Origin: Opitutia bacterium
Lineage (GTDB): Bacteria > Verrucomicrobiota > Verrucomicrobiia > Opitutales > UBA953
Assembly (NCBI GenBank): GCA_003485955.1
Contig: DNHH01000097.1
Coordinates: 26,811-34,696, forward strand
DNA: 7,886 nucleotides
Direction of reading: 5' to 3'
The notes under the pieces were generated by a model. That model did no database searches. It had not been told where the DNA came from and worked only from the letters and a program-made list of their open reading frames with translations. A program made the position numbers and the translations under genes. This document shows positions 1-6,008 of this stretch, piece after piece. The first letter of the stretch is position 1. The number at the start of each line of letters is the position of its first letter.

Positions 1-1085
1 GCACGCTCATCTTTCGTCCAAGGGTGCAGCGTACCCACTTTCCCTTCATCCGCTTTTGTCGTGTTTGCCTCGAGTGCATTACGAACTGAAGAGCCCAAAG
101 GATATGCATGACGGCCTTCTACCGTCGTAACCTTTAGGTCATTTCGCATTTCTCCAAATAGAAATACATGACTTAAGGCACGGTCACCATTCAACTCACG
201 CCCACATTGAGCATAGGCAGTATACCACTCTTTCCAAGTTGCCTTCACTTCGTTGCGCGGAAACAGCGACCAAAGCAACATACCATCCGCACCGGACATC
301 ATCCCAAGGTAAACATCATGCCGAACCCAAGACGTAATCAATCCGTGCTCTGCAGGCTCTGGATCGCGTGCAAGCTCGGGCATATTCAAAACGGTCTTAC
401 CTTTGCCTGCCCTATCAGCCGCCAAACGCATCTGCTCAATCGACCAACGGATCCAGGCTCGGTTATCTTTTTGACCAGCTCCATTGGCATAACAACCCTT
501 CGCAACGACATCAACCAGGGGTGCAATGTTTGCTAGAGAGTTCGCGTCACGGTGATTCGGGTTATAAAGAAAAATTGGCCGACGCTTTGTGTCGTTTACC
601 CGGATTGTATCGGTAACTGCCTTAAGGTAATCCATTTCGTTTTTACGCCACGGACGAAGTTCTTCGGGCTGTACTGCCCACATCACCAGGTACTGGGAGG
701 TCTCATGACTTTTCACAACCGCCGCTACGCGCACCCGAACTTCCTCGAGTGAAATCTTCGAAGCCGTATCCCAGCTGCCACTACTATTGCCGTCAAAGGC
801 ACCTACTTGAAGAATGTAGGGGAGCTTAGCCTTCTCGCAGGTGGCTGCCTGCCGCTCGTTATTGCCACCATACGCTGGGCCGACGACGGTGAAACCATTG
901 GCTAAATCGCGTTCACCTTGCCCCGAGTACCCCGCATAAACCATGCGGCGACCTTTTGGATAGAATTGCTGAGAATCCAGCCCGGCACCCTTGTCAGCTA
1001 CGGGTTTCAAAAACGCATCTCTTTCTGCCATTGATGGCTTACAAGCTATGAGCGAGAGTGTACTTAAAATTAAAAGTAGCCTCAT
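1..1085 (-). CDS. Predicted lipoprotein with a glycoside-hydrolase-like TIM-barrel domain (3' partial)
   Basis: An uninterrupted reading frame runs from an ATG at 1085 to the left edge, giving 361 full codons with no stop, so the C-terminus is missing. The N-terminus is a lipoprotein signal: one Arg, a hydrophobic stretch (LLLILSTLSLIA) and Cys15 in an L-I-A-C lipobox, so it is probably exported and lipid-anchored. The body (about residues 45-300) has the alternating strand/helix character of a glycosidase-like TIM barrel. Landmarks are YLVMWAVQPEELRPW (132-146, where such proteins often read W-x-x-D-E-P), RRPIFLYNPNH (168-178), KTVLNMPEL (230-238) and GMLLWSLFPR (268-277). The remainder after about 300 may begin a beta-rich C-terminal domain. 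It starts 40 nt after the semialdehyde dehydrogenase stop with no terminator between, so co-transcription is likely. I do not recognise a named family; the barrel assignment comes from pattern only, and an uncharacterised binding or structural lipoprotein is possible. Confidence 0.72.
   Translation of the reverse strand, partial: MRLLLILSTLSLIACKPSMAERDAFLKPVADKGAGLDSQQFYPKGRRMVYAGYSGQGERDLANGFTVVGPAYGGNNERQAATCEKAKLPYILQVGAFDGNSSGSWDTASKISLEEVRVRVAAVVKSHETSQYLVMWAVQPEELRPWRKNEMDYLKAVTDTIRVNDTKRRPIFLYNPNHRDANSLANIAPLVDVVAKGCYANGAGQKDNRAWIRWSIEQMRLAADRAGKGKTVLNMPELARDPEPAEHGLITSWVRHDVYLGMMSGADGMLLWSLFPRNEVKATWKEWYTAYAQCGRELNGDRALSHVFLFGEMRNDLKVTTVEGRHAYPLGSSVRNALEANTTKADEGKVGTLHPWTKDER
1041..1085 (-). 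other. Lipoprotein signal peptide with lipobox
   Basis: The first 15 codons read MRLLLILSTLSLIAC. The -3 to +1 residues L-I-A-C match the signal peptidase II lipobox, and Cys15 would be the lipidated residue. The n-region is short, with a single Arg. Lys follows the Cys, so there is no Asp at +2 that would suggest inner-membrane retention under the E. coli rule; outer-membrane or surface location is possible but unproven. Confidence 0.75.
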
Positions 1086-1125
1086 GTTAACAAGCACAGG
1101 ACAGCAGGACGATTCTCGAGCGTAA

Positions 1126-2709
1126 TCAATTAACCGTCTTCCCGTCCACTTTGCGCGAAATTCCCAGCGGATTACTCGCCTGCAGTTCAAGGGGTAACGC
1201 GGAGTCGATAAACGACTGGAAGCAAACAAGACGGGAAAAGCGATAGATGGCATTTGAGCCAACCGATGTGGATCGTCCATCCGAGAGCGACGGATAAGGG
1301 CCGCCGTGCACAATCGCATGCGAGACCTCAACGCCCGTGGGGAAGCCATTAAGAACAACACGTCCAGCCAAAGTGGCAAGTTGGGCAACGAGATCCGGGT
1401 TAGCCGCTAGTTCAGCATCGGTCGCATGTAGGGTGGCGGTGAGGTTACCCTCAAGGCCGACGAGCACTTCGCGGAGTTGTGCAGCACTTTCACACCATAC
1501 CACGAGAGAGCATGGACCGAAAATTTCGCCCTGCAGTGCGGGATCAGCGAGGAATTCTTTGGCTCCAACAGCAAGCAAAGCTGGTTCAGCGCGATTAGGT
1601 TGGCCGCTATGGGCTGCGCGAGCGAGCACCTGCACGCCTTTATGCGCAATACGCGCAGCAAGGCCTGACTGGTATGCCTTAGCGATACCTGCGTGAAGCA
1701 TAACGCCTTCGGCTGCACCCTTAAAGGCCTCCGCTAGTTTTGTCGCAAAAGCTTCAGCGACCGGAGACCGCGTTAAAAGTATCAAGCCAGGCTGAGTGCA
1801 AAATTGACCAACGCCGAGCGTACAAGATCCAAGCAGGCCGGTGACAATCGCATCGCCGCGTGACGTCAGTGCGCCTTCCAATAGGACCACTGGGTTCACG
1901 CTGCTCATTTCAGCATAAACAGGAATGGGCTGTGTGCGCGCAGCGGCTATATCCATTAAAGCACGCCCTCCTGAACGGGAACCCGTGAAACCAATCGCGC
2001 GAAGTTCAGGTGCGCGCGCGAGGTGCTGTCCAATGGTGCGACCATCTCCAACCAACATTGAAAATGTACCTTCGGGTAGACCCGCCGAACGAACCGCATC
2101 GACAATTAAACCGGCTACCAGTTCGGCAGTTCCTGGATGCGCAGGGTGCGCGACAACAATCACAGGACAACCTGCGGCCAACGCTGATGCGGTGTCACCA
2201 CCCGCGACGGAATAGGCGAAAGGGAAATTACTCGCGCAGAAAACCGCCACCGGGCCGAGCGCACGGCACATCGAACGATGGTCTGGCTTGGGCGCAGGTT
2301 TACGATCGGGATTAGCTGTTTCGATACGTGCATCAACCCAGTCGCCTTTTTCGACCAAATCCGCAAAGAGGCGAAGTTGTCCGACGGTACGACCAATTTC
2401 ACCTAAACAGCGTGCTTCAGGTAGCGCAGTTTCAAGTTGAGCCCGTGCGGCTAACACCGGTGCCGATGTCTCAATACGTAAAGCAATGTCGCGCAGAAAT
2501 AGTGCCTTCGCTTTACCACTTTGAGCGGCTAAAATTAGTGCCGCTTTTCCTGCAAGCTTTGCAGCATGGTCAACTTCGGCAAAACTTGCGGTATGGAAAG
2601 CAGGCTCAAGCGGAACTGCCGTAGCCGGATTGATTCCCGTAAACGTCACTCCGCCCTGTTGCCCTCGAGCAAAGCCGAGAAATGATAGACCTGTGAGCGA
2701 ATGGCTCAT
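1126..2709 (-). CDS. hypH: Alpha-ketoglutarate semialdehyde (2,5-dioxovalerate) dehydrogenase
   Basis: This 527-residue protein of the NAD(P)+-dependent aldehyde dehydrogenase superfamily would oxidise 2,5-dioxopentanoate to 2-oxoglutarate in the cytoplasm, the last step of hydroxyproline breakdown. Visible catalytic landmarks are Asn161 in CASNFPFAYS, the Rossmann-region GFTGSRSGG (240-248), Glu267 in PVYAEMSSVNP, the nucleophile Cys304 in GVGQFCTQPG, and GEIFGP (394-399), equivalent to the usual E-x-F-G-P cofactor motif. The C-terminal HGGPYPSLSDGRSTSVGS segment (468-485) is typical of the semialdehyde dehydrogenases in hydroxyproline and sugar-acid clusters. Length fits that subfamily. The ATG at 2709 shares its A with the TAA stop of the deaminase gene (TAATG), indicating translational coupling and fixing the start. 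The symbol follows Sinorhizobium meliloti usage. The family also serves pentose and glucarate pathways; the neighbours decide for hydroxyproline. Confidence 0.93.
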   Translation of the reverse strand: MSHSLTGLSFLGFARGQQGGVTFTGINPATAVPLEPAFHTASFAEVDHAAKLAGKAALILAAQSGKAKALFLRDIALRIETSAPVLAARAQLETALPEARCLGEIGRTVGQLRLFADLVEKGDWVDARIETANPDRKPAPKPDHRSMCRALGPVAVFCASNFPFAYSVAGGDTASALAAGCPVIVVAHPAHPGTAELVAGLIVDAVRSAGLPEGTFSMLVGDGRTIGQHLARAPELRAIGFTGSRSGGRALMDIAAARTQPIPVYAEMSSVNPVVLLEGALTSRGDAIVTGLLGSCTLGVGQFCTQPGLILLTRSPVAEAFATKLAEAFKGAAEGVMLHAGIAKAYQSGLAARIAHKGVQVLARAAHSGQPNRAEPALLAVGAKEFLADPALQGEIFGPCSLVVWCESAAQLREVLVGLEGNLTATLHATDAELAANPDLVAQLATLAGRVVLNGFPTGVEVSHAIVHGGPYPSLSDGRSTSVGSNAIYRFSRLVCFQSFIDSALPLELQASNPLGISRKVDGKTVN

Positions 2710-2711
2710 TA
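2707..2711 (-). promoter_or_regulatory. TAATG stop/start overlap (translational coupling)
   Basis: The stop TAA of the deaminase gene (2711-2709) and the ATG of the semialdehyde dehydrogenase gene (2709-2707) share one base. The upstream sequence (AGTCTCCACGT) carries no Shine-Dalgarno, so re-initiation by ribosomes finishing the upstream gene is the likely way in. Confidence 0.8.
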
Positions 2712-3659
2712 ACGTGGAGACTTACGGGCAAAAGCAGGGCGCAGTTTTTGTGCGTCCTTGTAAGTCTGTGCACACAGGGCGAGATCCGCGCCCGAGAGCT
2801 CTAGGCGGGGCGCACGTACCGTCGCGCTGCTACCGTGAGTTTTGTTCTGAATCCACTTAATATGTTGAACGAACTTAGGAACCGTATCCAGACGAAGCAT
2901 CGGCAAGAACCATTTATATAGAACGTCAGCTTTTGCCTTGCTCGCCTTGTCGCCTTTCATCGCGAGTTCGTAAAGTTGTACGGATTCAGCAGGGTAAGCA
3001 TTCACCAGGCCAGCAATCCAACCGCGTGCGCCAGCAGCCACGCCTTCAAGAATACAGTCATCCATGCCAACCAGAATGGTGAGACGTTTTCCGAGCAAGT
3101 TATTCAAGGCTGTTACGCGACGAGCATCACCCGAGGACTCCTTGATGGCTTCAAGGTTCTTATGCTTATCAGCAAGGGCAGAGACTTGTTCAGGCAGGAA
3201 GTCAGTCTTATAGGCAGGGGGATTGTTATAGAGCATGCAGGGCAACTTCGTTGCACCGATAACTGCGGAGACGTGTGCTCCCATTTCGCGCCAATCTGTG
3301 CTGTAAACGTACGGAGGAAGAACCATCAGGCCTCCGCAGCCAAGCATTTCAGAAACCATGGCGAGATCGACGGCCTCTTCTGTTGAGAGCGCCGCGATGC
3401 CCGGAATAATCGGTGTGCCTGGAACCGCTTTTACGCAGGTCTCAATCAGCTCAATCTTCTCGTCAAAAGTTAGCGTAGCGCCTTCGCCCAACGAGCCGCA
3501 AGGAACGATGCCGATAGCACCGGAGGCGACCATCCAGCGACACTGACGCGTAATTTCGTTAACATCCAATGATCCGTCCTTCTTAAAAGGGGTCGTAATA
3601 GCAGGAATAACGCCCGACCAGGTAGCGCGGACGGTTTTCTTAACGAGGGACTTTTTCAT
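2709..3659 (-). CDS. hypD: 1-pyrroline-4-hydroxy-2-carboxylate deaminase (DHDPS/NAL family)
   Basis: This 316-residue class I aldolase-like TIM barrel would convert 1-pyrroline-4-hydroxy-2-carboxylate to alpha-ketoglutarate semialdehyde plus ammonia in the cytoplasm. Family landmarks, numbered from the ATG at 3659, are GVIPAITTPF (16-25), the substrate carboxylate loop GSLGEGATLT (55-64), Tyr144 in YNNPP, and the Schiff-base Lys173 in LEAIKESSGD. Length is normal for dihydrodipicolinate synthase / N-acetylneuraminate lyase relatives. The frame is open 24 codons further upstream to a GTG at 3731, but that extension is unlike a family N-terminus, while MKKSLVKK leads directly into the first barrel strand; the ATG at 3659 is preferred. 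The symbol follows S. meliloti usage and is unrelated to hydrogenase HypD. Sequence alone cannot separate this from other keto-acid lyases or dehydratases of the family; its place between the D-hydroxyproline and semialdehyde dehydrogenases makes the deaminase role the best fit. Confidence 0.9.
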   Translation of the reverse strand: MKKSLVKKTVRATWSGVIPAITTPFKKDGSLDVNEITRQCRWMVASGAIGIVPCGSLGEGATLTFDEKIELIETCVKAVPGTPIIPGIAALSTEEAVDLAMVSEMLGCGGLMVLPPYVYSTDWREMGAHVSAVIGATKLPCMLYNNPPAYKTDFLPEQVSALADKHKNLEAIKESSGDARRVTALNNLLGKRLTILVGMDDCILEGVAAGARGWIAGLVNAYPAESVQLYELAMKGDKASKAKADVLYKWFLPMLRLDTVPKFVQHIKWIQNKTHGSSATVRAPRLELSGADLALCAQTYKDAQKLRPAFARKSPR

Positions 3660-3760
3660 AATATAAAAGTGAGGAGATTGAAGAGACGGCAAATGGGCAA
3701 GCGTGAAGGAATGCGCACCGTTTCTTTGCACCGTGCGACGTTCTCACCGATAATCGCCGC
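3660..3760 (-). other. 101-nt intergenic gap inside the operon
   Basis: This is the longest non-coding stretch in the cluster, between the D-hydroxyproline dehydrogenase stop and the deaminase ATG. It has a hexamer direct repeat (plus strand GCACCG at 3715-3720 and 3728-3733, 7 nt apart), the second copy lying in a small inverted repeat, GCACCGTGC. An A+T-rich TTTTATATT abuts the deaminase ATG. I see no strong hairpin with a U-tract, no convincing -35/-10 pair and no Shine-Dalgarno. It could hold an internal promoter or processing site, or encode an N-terminal extension of the deaminase from the GTG at 3731. Confidence 0.4.
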
Positions 3761-5014
3761 TCAAGCGTAGCGGTCAGGATGCACGTTGTCTAATTTCACG
3801 GATAAGGGCTCCTGACAGATAATCTGCGCCACAATTTCGCCCGTCACCGGGCCCAAACTCAACCCCATCATCGAATGACCGGTTGCGACGACAAGGTTGT
3901 CTTTCGCAGCTGTACGACCGAGGTAAGGCATACCATCAGGCGGGCAAGGACGCAGGCCAGCCCAAACGGGTAATGATTCAAAGTCTTTCTCCTTAAATGC
4001 TGGGTAATAACGGCAAAAAGATTTTACGATTCCGCGTACACGTGCCGGATTCACGGTCATATCATTACCCGCAATCTCCATGGTTCCGCCGACAAGCAAC
4101 GAAGACCCCATCGGCGTTACTGCTACACGTGCTTCCGTTAAAATAGAGCAAAACTTGGAGAGCTGCACGGGTTGCGTTACGCGCATACTATAGCCCTTCC
4201 CTGCTTGCATCGGCATACGCAACCCTAGTTGCCCCGCGGCATCGGGCGACCACGCGCCTGCAGCGAGAACGAATTCGCTACCTGAAAATTCACCTTGCGT
4301 TGAAACCGCTTCAACCAATCGACGGCCTTCACTTCGCCAACCCGTAACCTCGGCATTCCAGACGATCTTCCCTCCGCGATTTAAAATATCCTGAGTCAGT
4401 AATTGAACGAGTTTGCGCGGGTCAAAGTGTGCATCACGCTTCATGAGCACCCCACCCTTCACGGCGTAGTCAATACCCGGATCGCGCCGGCGAAGCTCCT
4501 CAATTGTCAGCGCTTCGGCAGGCACACCCATCTCGGTCGACTTAGCGGCAAACGCAACTTCGTGATCAAGCGCCGCTTGGGTTTCACAGAGCATTAAGAG
4601 TCCTACGTCTGCGAAATCAAAAGATTGGGGTAATTCGGCGCGATGACGAAGGTACAATTCACGGCTGCGTAAATTAAGGTCGCGGAGGACGGGTGCGCAT
4701 CGATCGACGTGCTTATGGGTCGATGCTTTCCAGAATTTCAACCCCCACGAAGCAAGCTTGAGGTCTAGACGCGGACGAATCCAAAAAGGGCTTTCGCCGT
4801 CTAACATCCAGCGCAACCCCATCGCAACCATACCAGGTGCAGCCAGTGGTACAAAGTGACTCGGCACAATCATGCCGGCATTACCCAACGAACATGAATC
4901 GTGAGCAGCGTCGCCTCGCTCAAGCAATACCACTTGTCGCCCGCGACGTAGCAGTTCGTGTGCTGTGCTTAACCCAACAATGCCACCGCCGACAATAACG
5001 ACAGGCAGGCTCAT
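3761..5014 (-). CDS. hypO: D-hydroxyproline dehydrogenase, FAD-dependent (DadA-like)
   Basis: This 417-residue flavoprotein of the glycine oxidase / D-amino acid dehydrogenase (DAO) family would oxidise cis-4-hydroxy-D-proline to 1-pyrroline-4-hydroxy-2-carboxylate. Visible features, from the ATG at 5014, are the dinucleotide-binding VVIVGGGIVGLSTAHEL (5-21) with GGGIVG at 9-14, the acidic end of strand 2 in LLERG (Glu32), SLGNAG (42-47), and the C-terminal FAD motifs GLRPCPPDGMPY (353-364) and ATGHSMMGLSLGP (377-389). The last block is characteristic of DadA-type enzymes. The ATG overlaps the epimerase stop as ATGA; a TTG six codons upstream (5032) is in frame but less likely because the FAD fold begins right after MSLP. 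It appears to be the single-subunit type: no small ferredoxin-like partner, as in the Pseudomonas heterotrimer, is present. Members of the family usually pass electrons to the respiratory chain; the acceptor is not evident here. The symbol follows S. meliloti. Confidence 0.9.
   Translation of the reverse strand: MSLPVVIVGGGIVGLSTAHELLRRGRQVVLLERGDAAHDSCSLGNAGMIVPSHFVPLAAPGMVAMGLRWMLDGESPFWIRPRLDLKLASWGLKFWKASTHKHVDRCAPVLRDLNLRSRELYLRHRAELPQSFDFADVGLLMLCETQAALDHEVAFAAKSTEMGVPAEALTIEELRRRDPGIDYAVKGGVLMKRDAHFDPRKLVQLLTQDILNRGGKIVWNAEVTGWRSEGRRLVEAVSTQGEFSGSEFVLAAGAWSPDAAGQLGLRMPMQAGKGYSMRVTQPVQLSKFCSILTEARVAVTPMGSSLLVGGTMEIAGNDMTVNPARVRGIVKSFCRYYPAFKEKDFESLPVWAGLRPCPPDGMPYLGRTAAKDNLVVATGHSMMGLSLGPVTGEIVAQIICQEPLSVKLDNVHPDRYA
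5011..5014 (-). promoter_or_regulatory. ATGA start/stop overlap (translational coupling)
   Basis: The dehydrogenase ATG (5014-5012) overlaps the epimerase TGA (5013-5011). The nearest purine run, GGGG, lies about 13-16 nt upstream, too far for a normal Shine-Dalgarno. The overlap therefore decides the start and suggests coupled translation of consecutive pathway enzymes. Confidence 0.85.
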
Positions 5015-5964
5015 GAATTTCGAATACCCCAAGCGAAGGGATCGCGTGCATCAAAACAGAAAGTCGACTCAGCGACGACATAAGCCGCACCCGTGATGAG
5101 CGGCTGAATCTTGCCATCGCTTAATTTTCGATATGAAGCTGTGAATACGCTGCCAATCACGCTCTCTTGTTTCCAGATTTCACCTTCAGGTAATTTACCG
5201 TCCGCGGCCAAGCAGGCAATCTTGGCACTTGTGCCTGTACCGCAGGGAGAGCGGTCATAAGCTTTGCCCGGACAAAGTACAAAGTTGCGACTATTGGCTG
5301 TTGGCGTCGGCGCAAAGAGCTCAACGTGGTCAATAACTCCTCCTTCAGAGCCTGTGATTTTTTGGGCATTAAGAGCTTGGCGCACACGCCAAGTGTAATC
5401 AGTTAGCGCGTCTACATTATCGAGTGCGATGCGTTGACCGTGCTGTTCGATTAGGAAAAACCAATTTCCGCCCCACGCAATATCTCCGGAGACGACTCCG
5501 ATGCCTGGGACTTCGACTTTGGCCGCCTTGGTGTGTCGATAAGACGGCACGTTTGCAACAGTCACCGATCCGTCTGCGTGTAACGTTGCCGACACCGGGC
5601 CAACAGCTGTGTCGATGCGCACTTCCCCAGGCTTCAGTTTGCCTAAATGAGCAAGTGTAACGACTAGCCCAATCGTGCCATGGCCACACATCCAGAGTGT
5701 ACCAACGTTATTAAAAAAGATGACCCCGAACTGACATGATGGGTCGTGTGGAGGTACGAGTAATGCGCCTACCATGACGTCTGACCCGCGCGGCTCATTC
5801 ACAACCGCCGAACGAAAAGCATCGTGCTCATCGCGGAATCGGGCGAGCCGTTCCGCAACAGTGCCCACACCCAAATCAGGACCGCCTGCAATAACCACAC
5901 GCGTTGGCTCTCCGCCCGTATGAGAGTCAATGACCTGTAACCGGCTCGAGGACGAAGAAGGCAT
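5011..5964 (-). CDS. hypRE: 4-hydroxyproline 2-epimerase (proline racemase family)
   Basis: This 317-residue, cofactor-independent proline racemase-family enzyme would interconvert trans-4-hydroxy-L-proline and cis-4-hydroxy-D-proline, the entry step of the pathway. The N-terminal VIDSHTGGEPTRVV (11-24) is the family signature. Both catalytic bases are cysteines: Cys93 in LWMCGHGTIG and Cys241 in DRSPCGTGTSAK. A Cys/Cys pair fits racemases and 4-hydroxyproline epimerases. Trans-3-hydroxyproline dehydratases have Thr at the second site, and a Ser at the first site is seen in 3-hydroxyproline-type epimerases. Length matches the family (about 310-335). The ATG at 5964 is the only nearby ATG; MPSSSSS is a slightly longer lead than usual, and no Shine-Dalgarno precedes it. 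It starts 44 nt after the cytochrome gene stop. Proline racemase is possible on sequence alone, but the three downstream genes argue for hydroxyproline. The symbol follows S. meliloti. Confidence 0.92.
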   Translation of the reverse strand: MPSSSSSRLQVIDSHTGGEPTRVVIAGGPDLGVGTVAERLARFRDEHDAFRSAVVNEPRGSDVMVGALLVPPHDPSCQFGVIFFNNVGTLWMCGHGTIGLVVTLAHLGKLKPGEVRIDTAVGPVSATLHADGSVTVANVPSYRHTKAAKVEVPGIGVVSGDIAWGGNWFFLIEQHGQRIALDNVDALTDYTWRVRQALNAQKITGSEGGVIDHVELFAPTPTANSRNFVLCPGKAYDRSPCGTGTSAKIACLAADGKLPEGEIWKQESVIGSVFTASYRKLSDGKIQPLITGAAYVVAESTFCFDARDPFAWGIRNS

Positions 5965-6008
5965 GTGTCTAATGGCGAATAAGGTAGAAAATCCTTATTT
6001 CGCAAGAT

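Noticed and set aside
207..752. Three overlapping plus-strand open frames at the left edge
   Set aside because: The minus-strand frame from 1085 to 1 is open for 361 codons with a lipobox and barrel-like pattern, which explains the region better than three short overlapping frames without motifs.
1086..1125. Possible terminator between the semialdehyde dehydrogenase and lipoprotein genes
   Set aside because: Only a CTCGAG palindrome and an imperfect CCTGCTGTCCTGTG repeat are present; no stable stem followed by a T-run on the minus strand.
1337..1696. Plus-strand open frame of 119 codons
   Set aside because: It lies wholly antisense to the semialdehyde dehydrogenase gene, whose frame has clear catalytic motifs; the translation is low-complexity Arg/Ala/Ser with no recognisable domain.
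2976..3386. Plus-strand open frame of 136 codons
   Set aside because: It is antisense to the deaminase gene across its conserved barrel; no family resemblance, no plausible ribosome site, and well explained as a shadow frame.
5030..5032. TTG start for the D-hydroxyproline dehydrogenase, six codons upstream
   Set aside because: The ATG at 5014 overlaps the epimerase stop as ATGA and sits just before the FAD-binding strand; TTG is a rarer start and also lacks a Shine-Dalgarno.
5965..6008. Promoter or terminator between the cytochrome and epimerase genes
   Set aside because: The 44-nt gap has an A/T-rich AAATAAGGATTTT stretch in minus-strand sense but no hairpin plus T-run and no paired promoter hexamers I would defend.
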